Below are positions 1 through 5,613 of a stretch of 6,070 nt of DNA, one piece after another. Position 1 is the first letter of the stretch. Every line of letters begins with the position of its first letter. A program made the position numbers and the translations under genes. The DNA is from an uncultured Chloroflexota bacterium (GTDB lineage Bacteria; Chloroflexota; Anaerolineae; Aggregatilineales; Phototrophicaceae). The stretch is from NCBI GenBank assembly GCA_937864975.1, contig CALMDI010000147.1, forward strand, positions 1 to 6,070, written 5' to 3'. The notes below the pieces were generated by a model. That model ran no database searches and had not been told where the DNA came from. It saw only the letters and a list, made by a program, of their open reading frames with translations.

Positions 1-799
1 GATGATCGCGGATGACGCGCTGCTGGAATGGCAGGAAATCCACGGTCGCTATTACGGCATTCCCCAGGCGACTGTCGAACGGGCGATTTCTGGCGAGCAG
101 GACTTGATCGCCGATATCGACTACAAGGGTGTCCAGGCGATCCGCAAAATCTACCCCAAAAATGTTATCACCGTGTTCATCCAGCCGCCGTCGCTGCAAA
201 CGCTTATCGAGCGCATGAAAGCGCGCGGGGACACGGAACCGGAAATCGGCAAGCGCCTGATGCGCGTGCCCACCGAAATGACCTTCGCCAGTGAATGCGA
301 CTATCTCATCGTCAACGACGACCTCGACGAGGCGGCGGAAGCCCTGTATGCGGTCGTCATTGCCGAGCGCAGCCGTCGCAAGATTACAAAGCTGATCGCG
401 CAGCACGCCTCGCCGCCCGCGCCGTTTTCCTTTGAAGTCGCGACGGCGGTGGTGAATAACGGCGACGTTCTGGCGCGCGACAGCAGCGCCACGTTACCCG
501 TCGAGCCGGTCGCTCAAACCGAACAGCCCCACGAAGCTGCGCTGCGTTCCGTTCAGACGCATCTCGGCATCCCGCCGCGGCTGGACAACCTCATCAGCCC
601 GCTGCCCGCGGCGGTAGGCGCGATTGCACCGGTCGGCATCGAATTCAACCCGCACCGCGGCGGCGACTGCGTCACGATGATCTACGTCTATCGCCTGCCG
701 CAGCGCATCACGCCGCCCGACGGCTGGCGCTGGACGCCACAGGACGAAGCAAACCTGCCGCACCAGGTGCAGCACGCGCTTGCCGCCTCGCCCACGTGA
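1..799 (+). CDS. gmk: Guanylate kinase-like protein, 5' partial, with C-terminal Nudix-like extension
   Basis: The reading frame is open to the left edge (codons begin at base 2), so the P-loop and true start lie outside. Residues are counted from base 2. Residues 1-130 match the second half of guanylate kinases, which use ATP to convert GMP to GDP in the cytoplasm. Visible motifs are the GMP-binding segment (E9, Y17, Y18), DIDYKG at 38-43, the Arg-rich lid with the ERMKARGD and RLMR pieces, and VNDD at 104-107. The usual Thr/Ser after YYG is Ile here (I20). Residues about 145-265 are extra compared with an ordinary enzyme of about 200 residues. They begin with a beta-strand-like VATAVVNN and contain E174-x7-R182-x6-G189-I190, the spacing of a Nudix box, but the catalytic glutamates are replaced. 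The stop overlaps the start of the next gene by 4 bases. The kinase assignment is firm; the Nudix assignment is inference. Activity cannot be judged without the P-loop. Confidence 0.85.
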   Translation, partial: MIADDALLEWQEIHGRYYGIPQATVERAISGEQDLIADIDYKGVQAIRKIYPKNVITVFIQPPSLQTLIERMKARGDTEPEIGKRLMRVPTEMTFASECDYLIVNDDLDEAAEALYAVVIAERSRRKITKLIAQHASPPAPFSFEVATAVVNNGDVLARDSSATLPVEPVAQTEQPHEAALRSVQTHLGIPPRLDNLISPLPAAVGAIAPVGIEFNPHRGGDCVTMIYVYRLPQRITPPDGWRWTPQDEANLPHQVQHALAASPT

Positions 800-1872
800 C
801 AACCGTAACCACGTTCCGAGACAGACTTCAACAGTCCGGCGCGGCGCTCGCGCCCGACGGCATACCGCTGCAATTTGGGGATATCAAAGCGGAATATCGC
901 GCCGCGCTCGATCACGCCGTCCTCATGCTGCGCTCGCACGAGGGACGACTCGAACTTGCCGGGCGGGATCGCCTCGAATTCATTCACCGCATCTCGACCA
1001 ACGATATCGCCGGACTGTCGGTTGGCGAAGGTCGCCCGACGTTGTTTCTCAACGCCAACGGGCGCATCCTCGAACGCGCGACGATTTACCACCGCGGCGA
1101 AACCGCGCAGTTGATCACCGAACCGGGACGCGCCGCGCCGCTGACGAGCACCCTGCGTCAGAACATTTTCTTCAACGACGACGCCCGCATGACCGATCTC
1201 ACGCCGCAGACCGAGCAATTCGCGCTCCACGGTCCGTCGGCGGATTCGGTTATCGAAGCCGTCGTTCCCAACGCCGTTAATCTACCGCCCTTTCATAGCA
1301 TCGAGACGACCGTAAGCGATGTGCCGGTTTTCATCGCGCGGAACAAGCCGCTCGTCGGCGCGCACTGGACGGTGATCGCCCCGATTGAGCACGCGCTGCG
1401 TGTCTGGCAAGCCATTCTCGCGGCGGGCGCGCCCCACGGTCTGCGTCCTGCCGGATCGCTGACCTACAACGTCCTGCGTATTCGGGCGGGGCGTCCCGGC
1501 GTCGGGCGCGAATTGACCCCCGAATACATTCCGCTGGAAGTCGGGCTGTGGGATGAGATCAGTTTTAGCAAAGGCTGCTACACCGGGCAGGAGATTATCG
1601 CCCGCATGGAAAGCCGCAGCCGCGTGGCGAAAGTTATGGTCAGGCTGGCGCTTAGCGCGGCGATCACCGCGCCTGCCGAGCTTTCCATCGAGGGACGCGC
1701 TGTGGGTATGCTCACCAGCAGCGTCACCTCACCCGACGGCGAGCATTTCGGGATCGGCGTCGTCAAAACCGCGTTCGCGGAAACAGAACAGTCGCTTCAG
1801 CTTGGCGCGGATGGCAACACCGCGCGCATCCTTGCGCTTGCCGCCGCGCCCCCGCCGATGGTCAGTGCATAG
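796..1872 (+). CDS. ygfZ: YgfZ/GcvT-type folate-binding protein
   Basis: This 358-residue cytoplasmic protein resembles the aminomethyltransferase (GcvT) fold but carries the YgfZ signature KGCYTGQE at residues 259-266, with the conserved Cys at 261. Known YgfZ/IBA57 proteins bind tetrahydrofolate and help make or repair certain iron-sulfur enzymes, including the tRNA modifier MiaB. An N-terminal motif ending in STND (64-70) and the GRPGVGRELTPEYIPLE stretch before the signature also fit the family. The start is GTG at 796, within GTGA shared with the upstream stop. Residues 1-40 (ending near FGDIKAEYRAALDHAVL) look like the usual YgfZ N-terminus, which supports this start over internal ATGs. 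There is no good Shine-Dalgarno, so translation is probably coupled to the upstream gene. It is slightly longer than the E. coli protein (about 326). A true glycine cleavage T-protein is less likely because of the signature. Confidence 0.9.
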   Translation: MTTVTTFRDRLQQSGAALAPDGIPLQFGDIKAEYRAALDHAVLMLRSHEGRLELAGRDRLEFIHRISTNDIAGLSVGEGRPTLFLNANGRILERATIYHRGETAQLITEPGRAAPLTSTLRQNIFFNDDARMTDLTPQTEQFALHGPSADSVIEAVVPNAVNLPPFHSIETTVSDVPVFIARNKPLVGAHWTVIAPIEHALRVWQAILAAGAPHGLRPAGSLTYNVLRIRAGRPGVGRELTPEYIPLEVGLWDEISFSKGCYTGQEIIARMESRSRVAKVMVRLALSAAITAPAELSIEGRAVGMLTSSVTSPDGEHFGIGVVKTAFAETEQSLQLGADGNTARILALAAAPPPMVSA

Positions 1873-1879
1873 CAAAGCG

Positions 1880-1972
1880 CTCTGTTTCTCTGTGCCGCTT
1901 AGGGGGTCTCTGCGTTAGGTTTTTGAATTGGCTTTAAGCTGACGGCTGATGGCTGAAAGCTGACCGCTTACG
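1880..1972 (+). repeat. Composite intergenic repeat, copy 1 (octamer tract, T-rich spacer, heptamer tract)
   Basis: From left to right there are two CTCTGT units exactly 8 bases apart (1880 and 1888), a degenerate stretch, a CTCTG near 1908, and a T-rich spacer (gttaggtttttgaattg). Six consecutive 7-base units each starting with GCT follow, at 1931, 1938, 1945, 1952, 1959 and 1966 (GCTTTAA, GCTGACG, GCTGATG, GCTGAAA, GCTGACC, GCTTACG). The last unit contains the stop codon of the convergent - strand gene. The same order of parts recurs twice near 4468-4624. The function is unknown. Period-7 degenerate repeats recall the short tandemly repeated repetitive sequences known from cyanobacteria, but this is only an analogy. 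Confidence 0.75.
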
Positions 1973-2417
1973 ATGGCGGCTCGCCGTCGAAGAACAGCGA
2001 CCACCACAGCATCCACGTCTCCGGCTCTGGCGGTGACGTCTGAATGGGGATGTTCAGCGGCGCGACCGGGGTTGTCTGGAAGCTGACGCCCGCGGGCACC
2101 GGAATCACGAGCATCTCGCCTTCGCGCACCATTTTGCCCTCGTCGCGCGCCCAGCTTTCCACGTAGGCGTCGCGCTGGACGTAATCGCGCTGCGCGATCA
2201 AGGCAGCTTGCTCTTCGCGCAGGCGTTGAATCTCCGTTTCAACGCGGTGATAGGCTTCCTGAAGGGGTTGACCGGCGGCAATGCGGCTGCTGAAGTTGAT
2301 CGCAAGCAGCAAGCCAATCGCGAGAATCGCCGCGAACATCACCTGCACGCTCGAAAGCTGTCCGGTGCGCTTGTGCTCGTCGCGCTTGGGTTTTTCTTCC
2401 GTCATCGGGTCGGTCAT
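1968..2417 (-). CDS. FtsB/DivIC-like septum formation initiator family protein
   Basis: This 149-residue bitopic membrane protein has a charged cytoplasmic N-terminus (1-22), one membrane segment (about 24-42), and a predicted coiled coil (about 50-80, rich in E, Q, R and L with heptad spacing). A segment about 83-104 (DAYVESWARDEGKMVREGE) then matches the conserved end of the FtsB/DivIC family. Family members join FtsL and FtsQ/DivIB in the division machinery. A C-terminal tail of about 45 residues, Pro- and Trp-rich (TWMLWWSLFF), follows. I chose ATG at 2417 because GAGGTGG sits just upstream and a longer frame would run back through the terminator and into the tRNA gene. It is the only protein gene in this - strand block, directly behind the tRNA terminator; a weak TACTAT (2439-2444) could be its -10, but no good -35 is visible. 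The stop lies inside a repeat unit. Sequence similarity in this family is low, so the fold is surer than the exact partner. Confidence 0.8.
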   Translation of the reverse strand: MTDPMTEEKPKRDEHKRTGQLSSVQVMFAAILAIGLLLAINFSSRIAAGQPLQEAYHRVETEIQRLREEQAALIAQRDYVQRDAYVESWARDEGKMVREGEMLVIPVPAGVSFQTTPVAPLNIPIQTSPPEPETWMLWWSLFFDGEPPS

Positions 2418-2420
2418 GTG

Positions 2421-2427
2421 CCACCTC
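2421..2427 (-). promoter_or_regulatory. Ribosome binding site fixing the start of the FtsB-like gene
   Basis: Read on the - strand, GAGGTGG ends three bases before ATG at 2417, so its GAGGT core has a 5-base spacer. This supports the short form of the protein rather than the in-frame start at 2513, which lies within the tRNA gene. Confidence 0.7.
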
Positions 2428-2456
2428 TGTGTCCACCCATAGTAGCATGACCGTGG

Positions 2457-2484
2457 AAAATAAAAAACCCGGGTAACCCGGGTT
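2457..2484 (-). terminator. Intrinsic terminator of the tRNA-Leu gene
   Basis: On the - strand a perfect 8-bp stem (2477-2484 with 2466-2473, AACCCGGG/CCCGGGTT) with a 3-base loop is followed by six T, one A and four T. It begins 5 bases after the tRNA 3' end and about 50 bases before the FtsB-like start, so most tRNA transcripts should stop here. Confidence 0.85.
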
Positions 2485-2488
2485 ACTG

Positions 2489-2572
2489 TGCCGAAGGTGG
2501 GAGTCGAACCCACACCCCCTTGCGAGGACTACGCCCTGAACGTAGCGCGTCTGCCAATTCCGCCACTCCGGC
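2489..2572 (-). tRNA. tRNA-Leu, anticodon CAG
   Basis: This is an 84-base class II tRNA. The acceptor stem GCCGGAG pairs with CTTCGGC (one G-U), with discriminator A73. The anticodon stem CTACG/CGTAG encloses the loop TTCAGGG, giving anticodon CAG (2536-2538), which reads CUG. The long variable arm pairs CCTC with GGGG around GCAA. The T arm is GTGGG/CCCAC with loop TTCGACT. The 3' CCA is not encoded (the following bases are CAG), so a CCA-adding enzyme is needed. CUG should be a common Leu codon in this GC-rich genome. Confidence 0.97.
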
Positions 2573-2585
2573 ATGGAGTAGTTGA

Positions 2586-2613
2586 ATTCTAACAAATGCG
2601 CCTTTGATGTCAA
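2586..2613 (-). promoter_or_regulatory. Sigma70-type promoter of the tRNA-Leu gene
   Basis: Read on the - strand, a perfect TTGACA (-35, 2608-2613) and TAGAAT (-10, 2586-2591) are separated by 16 bases. TGT directly before the -10 makes an extended -10. The predicted transcription start is near 2579, leaving a leader of only a few bases before the mature tRNA at 2572. Confidence 0.85.
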
Positions 2614-2640
2614 TATCCGATTTCGCGAAGAAACGCCCGG

Positions 2641-2667
2641 TTCAAACGCCAACCCTCATGCTATAAT
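2641..2667 (+). promoter_or_regulatory. Probable promoter of the SH3/serine hydrolase gene
   Basis: A perfect TATAAT (2662-2667) with the extended element TGC just before it lies upstream of the + strand gene. The best -35 candidates are weak: TTCAAA (2641-2646, 15-base spacer) or GTTCAA (2640-2645, 16-base spacer). Transcription would start near 2674 and give a leader of about 105 bases. It diverges from the tRNA promoter, with the two -35 boxes about 27 bases apart. Confidence 0.65.
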
Positions 2668-2706
2668 CACGCCGCTCCGGGTTCAATCTCCGAAGCAACA
2701 AAGCGT

Positions 2707-2740
2707 CTTCAACCCCTTGCAACAGCCGGGGGTTTTGAAG
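2707..2740 (+). other. Hairpin in the 5' leader of the SH3/serine hydrolase gene
   Basis: CTTCAA (2707-2712) pairs perfectly with TTGAAG (2735-2740), and CCCC (2713-2716) can continue the stem with the G-run at 2728-2732 across a TT bulge. It lies about 33 bases after the predicted transcription start and 38 bases before the ATG. There is no following T-run, so it is not a clear terminator. It could affect mRNA stability or translation; no role can be assigned. Confidence 0.45.
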
Positions 2741-2778
2741 CCTCGACGGTAAACGCCCATAGTTCCGATTGATCTGCC

Positions 2779-4473
2779 ATGACCCGACTCCTGCGTTATC
2801 TCGCGTTCGTATGCTTCCTGCTCACCGCAGCCGCCGTTCTTCCCGCCCTTGCCCAACAGACCGGCGTCACCGCCGAAGCCGTCGGGCAGGCAAACCTGCG
2901 CGCCGCGCCCGATGTCGCCGCGGATTTAGTGGGCGAGATTGTCGCCGGGACGCGCTATCGGGTGATCGGACGCAGCGAGTTTTACCCGTGGTACCTGCTG
3001 GCGGACACGTCGGGCGCGCAGCCGTTGGGTTGGGTCTTTGCCGAGTTGGTCACGCTTCAGGGCAACGCCGATCAGGTGCCCATTTCGACGCTTCAGGTTG
3101 ATGCCTCCGCCGTGGTGCCGCTGCCCACCAGTCCCGCGCCGGGTTCTCCCCTGCCCGATCAACCGGTCGCTAGCCCGACGCCCCCGGCGCCGCCCGCGAC
3201 CCCCACTCTGGCGGCGCGCGTGACCGGCACCGTTCTTGGCGAGATCAACATCCGGTACGGTCCGGGCACCGAATACCCGCGCATCGCCGTCGAACAGGCA
3301 GGCGCGCAGTTCGAGATCGTCGGCTGGCACACGCAGCTTCCCTGGGTCGAAATTCGCTACGACGCCGCCCCGGATGGCTTGGCATGGGTCGCGCTCGATC
3401 TGTTGGACGTTCAGGGCGACGTTTACAGCCTGCCCTCCACCAGCCGGACGCAGTTCTTTCTGCCAACGCTCACCCCGACGCCGTCGTTGTTGCAACCCAG
3501 CAGCTTCCTCGGCGGCACGCCTGTCCCCGCCAGCCCCGCCTTCCAGTCGCTTGGCAACCAGCTTTCGCAGATGATGCTCGACGCGGGCTTTGACATGAAC
3601 ACCAGCCGCCTCGGCGCGCTCTTCCTGCTCGATCTGCAAACCGGCGAGGCGCTCACCTTCGGCAACGACATCGCCTTCAGCGGCATGAGCCTCAACAAAA
3701 TCGCGATTCTGGCAACGCTGTATGGAACGATGGAAGGTCCCCCGGAAAACGACGATGCCGTTACCATCGCCGAAGCGATGATGTGCAGCGAGAATATCTC
3801 GACCAACGAGCTTCTCAGCGAGATCGGCGGCGGCAACCCGTTTCAGGGCGCCGCGGACGTAACCACCTTCCTGAGGACGTTGGGGTTGGAAAGCACCTTC
3901 ATTACCGCGCCCTTCGGCAATGACCCGTTCATCACGCCCCAGTACGCGCCCGCGCCCGTGACCGCCGCCGACCAGCGCAGCGCCGAACCTGATCCGTATA
4001 ACCAGGCGACGGTCGAGGAGCTGGGTCAGCTGCTTGGCAGTATCTACCAGTGCGCCTATAACGAAACCGGACCGCTGCTGCAAAACTTCGCGGGGCAGTA
4101 TACGCCGCGCGAGTGCAGGCAGATGCTGCACGTCATGAGCGCCAACAAAATCAACGCGCTCTTTGAAAGCGGCGTGCCGCTGGATACGCGCGTCGCGCAC
4201 AAGCATGGCTGGATTGACGACACGCACGGCGATGCCGCCGTCATCTTCACGCCCGGCGGCGATTACGTCATGGTCGCGGTCGTCCACAATCCCACGTGGA
4301 TGGATTACAGTGAATCGTTCCCGTTGATGGGCGAGATTTCACGGCTCGTTTACAACTACTACAACCCCACTGCGCCCGTAGCGGAAATCCGTCCCGGCGA
4401 CGGAGCGGAGCAGTGTCAGTTGCTCGGCAACCCGCTCATTCAGGATTTGATGTCGCCCACCTTCGACGAATAG
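2779..4473 (+). CDS. Secreted protein with two SH3-like domains and a beta-lactamase-fold serine hydrolase domain
   Basis: The 564-residue protein begins with a signal peptide (hydrophobic 8-24, likely cut after ALA at 25). SH3-like domain 1 spans about 33-95 (NLRAAPD) and domain 2 about 148-214 (INIRYGPGTEYPR), joined by a Pro-rich linker (about 112-143). A second Pro/Ser/Thr linker leads to a serine hydrolase domain (about 256-545) of the class A beta-lactamase/penicillin-binding fold. Its nucleophile motif is S304-L-N-K307, the second motif is S337-E-N339 (usually SDN), and the third is K475-H-G477 (usually KTG). No ExxLN omega loop with the deacylating Glu166 is visible between motifs two and three. 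A cell-wall or peptide role is therefore more likely than antibiotic hydrolysis, with the SH3 domains perhaps binding wall polymers. It is a single gene with its own promoter. No Shine-Dalgarno precedes the ATG at 2779; the signal peptide supports that start. The stop lies inside a repeat unit. Confidence 0.85.
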   Translation: MTRLLRYLAFVCFLLTAAAVLPALAQQTGVTAEAVGQANLRAAPDVAADLVGEIVAGTRYRVIGRSEFYPWYLLADTSGAQPLGWVFAELVTLQGNADQVPISTLQVDASAVVPLPTSPAPGSPLPDQPVASPTPPAPPATPTLAARVTGTVLGEINIRYGPGTEYPRIAVEQAGAQFEIVGWHTQLPWVEIRYDAAPDGLAWVALDLLDVQGDVYSLPSTSRTQFFLPTLTPTPSLLQPSSFLGGTPVPASPAFQSLGNQLSQMMLDAGFDMNTSRLGALFLLDLQTGEALTFGNDIAFSGMSLNKIAILATLYGTMEGPPENDDAVTIAEAMMCSENISTNELLSEIGGGNPFQGAADVTTFLRTLGLESTFITAPFGNDPFITPQYAPAPVTAADQRSAEPDPYNQATVEELGQLLGSIYQCAYNETGPLLQNFAGQYTPRECRQMLHVMSANKINALFESGVPLDTRVAHKHGWIDDTHGDAAVIFTPGGDYVMVAVVHNPTWMDYSESFPLMGEISRLVYNYYNPTAPVAEIRPGDGAEQCQLLGNPLIQDLMSPTFDE

Positions 4474-4544
4474 CCGATAGCGGTTAGCTTTCAGCGAAAG
4501 ATCAAAGAGTTAACACAGAGCAACAGAGGGACAGAGGAACAGAG
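4468..4544 (-). repeat. Composite intergenic repeat, copy 2 (inverted)
   Basis: On the + strand, four 7-base units ending in AGC run without gaps (4468-4474, 4475-4481, 4482-4488, 4489-4495: GAATAGC, CGATAGC, GGTTAGC, TTTCAGC). A short spacer (gaaagatcaaagagttaac) and four ACAGAG units exactly 8 bases apart (4515, 4523, 4531, 4539) follow. Read on the - strand this is the same order as copy 1. The TAG stop of the serine hydrolase gene (4471-4473) lies inside the outermost heptamer. Confidence 0.75.
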
Positions 4545-4572
4545 AGCCTGTTGAAAAATCTCTGTTGCTCTG
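4516..4572. repeat. Inverted repeat, 13-bp perfect stem in the convergent gap
   Basis: CAGAGCAACAGAG (4516-4528) is the exact reverse complement of CTCTGTTGCTCTG (4560-4572), with 31 bases between. The loop contains TTGAAAAATC but no T-run directly after the stem on either strand. It could end transcription from either side through structure, or simply reflect two inverted copies of one repeat family. Confidence 0.7.
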
Positions 4573-4624
4573 AGATGAGTTTTGTCCTGGCTTTTAGCTG
4601 ACCGCTATCCGCTATCAGCTCTTC
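4560..4624 (+). repeat. Composite intergenic repeat, copy 3
   Basis: Two CTCTG units 8 bases apart (4560, 4568) and a T-rich spacer (agatgagttttgtcctg) are followed by consecutive 7-base GCT units at 4590, 4597, 4604, 4611 and 4618 (GCTTTTA, GCTGACC, GCTATCC, GCTATCA, GCTCTTC). The spacer and first heptamers resemble copy 1 closely. The heptamers at 4597-4610 match those of copy 2 in inverted orientation (13 of 14 bases for AGCTgACCGCTATC). The unit at 4611-4617 contains the TGA stop of the convergent permease gene. Confidence 0.75.
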
Positions 4625-5613
4625 ACACTGCCAATCGTCAACCCGCTGATTAAATAGCGCGCCTGCGACATGAACAGGATCAGCACCGGGATCGTCACCA
4701 GCGCCGCGCCCGCCGCGTACTTGCCCCAGTCCGTGCTGAACTGACCGATCAGCGAGTTGAAGCCGAGGGGCCATGTGTAAGACGTCTCCTGCGCCATCAC
4801 CGCGTTCGCGACGATAAACTCCGACCACGACGACAGGAAGTTGAACAGGAACACAATCGACAACGCCGGGGTCGAGAGCGGCAGAATGATGCGGATAAAC
4901 GCTTCAATGCGGTTGCAGCCGTCCACCATCGCCGCCTCTTCCAGATCGGGCGGAATCGTGTCGTAGTAGCCCTTCAAAATCCACACGCTGAACGGCACGG
5001 CGGTCACGATGTACGCGAGCATCAAGCCAAGCACCTGATCGCGCAGCCCAAGCTGCGCCACGATCACGTAAATCGGAATTACCATCATTCCTGCCGGAAT
5101 CATCTGCGTCATCAGCAGGAAGATGAGCAGCGGGCGCCGTGTCGGAAAGCGCCAGCGGCTGAAGGCATAGGCGCTGGTCGCCGCCACGACGACGCCGACA
5201 ATCGCGACCGAAATCGTGACCGTCAGGCTGTTCCACAACCACAGGAGAAATCGCTCTTCGGTAAACAGCGACACGTAATTTTCGACCGACGCGCCCGCCG
5301 GGATCAAATCGAGCGAGCGCGACAGCAGCGCGTTCGTCGGGCGCAGCGAGACGCTGATAATCCGCAGCGCCGGGTAAATCGAGAAGATCGAGTACAGCAC
5401 CAGGAAGCCGTGAATCGGCTGCCAGATGAACAAGCCCACCACCATCCCCAGCACCAGCCACCCCCAGGACAAGCCGGTGAGCAGCGTCGCGATCAAGCCG
5501 AGCGCGACCGCGGCAAGGGCGAGGAGAACGCGCGGCTGGCGCATCAAGTCGGTTCGGGTCGTCGCGGCGGCAGGAAGGACCGGATTGGACGGCGCTTGAG
5601 GGTATGAACTCAT
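4615..5613 (-). CDS. Carbohydrate ABC transporter permease, MalG type
   Basis: This 332-residue inner membrane protein is one half of the membrane channel of a sugar importer. The EAA loop that docks the ATPase is complete: E226-A-A228, G232, then I242-x-L244-P245, exactly the family spacing. The C-terminus (GLTIGSVKS) is typical of the MalG/UgpE side. The usual six membrane segments start near residue 67 (LVLYSIFSIYPALRIISVSLRP). Two further hydrophobic stretches at about 28-46 and 50-64, plus a Pro/Ala-rich N-terminal tail, make it some 40-50 residues longer than common MalG-type proteins (about 280). The ATG at 5613 overlaps the upstream stop (ATGA) and is preceded by a strong Shine-Dalgarno, so this start is well supported. 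The substrate is probably an oligosaccharide or a related compound, but permease sequence alone does not tell which one. Confidence 0.92.
   Translation of the reverse strand: MSSYPQAPSNPVLPAAATTRTDLMRQPRVLLALAAVALGLIATLLTGLSWGWLVLGMVVGLFIWQPIHGFLVLYSIFSIYPALRIISVSLRPTNALLSRSLDLIPAGASVENYVSLFTEERFLLWLWNSLTVTISVAIVGVVVAATSAYAFSRWRFPTRRPLLIFLLMTQMIPAGMMVIPIYVIVAQLGLRDQVLGLMLAYIVTAVPFSVWILKGYYDTIPPDLEEAAMVDGCNRIEAFIRIILPLSTPALSIVFLFNFLSSWSEFIVANAVMAQETSYTWPLGFNSLIGQFSTDWGKYAAGAALVTIPVLILFMSQARYLISGLTIGSVKS

Noticed and set aside
688..1230. Open frame of 180 codons on the - strand over the ygfZ start
   Set aside because: It overlaps two well-supported + strand genes, has no family features and is Arg-rich as expected of shadow frames.
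1931..1972. Heptamer tract considered as a CRISPR array
   Set aside because: Units are 7 bases long, degenerate and without spacers; no cas gene is near.
2418..2513. Longer N-terminus for the FtsB-like protein starting at 2513
   Set aside because: It would start inside the tRNA gene and run through the terminator; ATG at 2417 has a Shine-Dalgarno and the normal family length.
2674..2698. tRNA T-arm-like sequence (ccgggttcaatctccga) in the hydrolase leader
   Set aside because: Only four of five stem pairs form, and no acceptor, anticodon or D arm can be found around it; a promoter lies where the rest of the tRNA would be.
2926..4287. Long open frame of 453 codons on the - strand antisense to the SH3/serine hydrolase gene
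   Set aside because: It is a by-product of GC-rich codon use. The + strand frame has a signal peptide, SH3 domains and catalytic motifs, while the antisense product shows no recognisable domain.
3544..4416. Antibiotic resistance beta-lactamase
   Set aside because: The second and third motifs differ from class A enzymes and the deacylating Glu is not visible; the SH3 architecture suggests another role.
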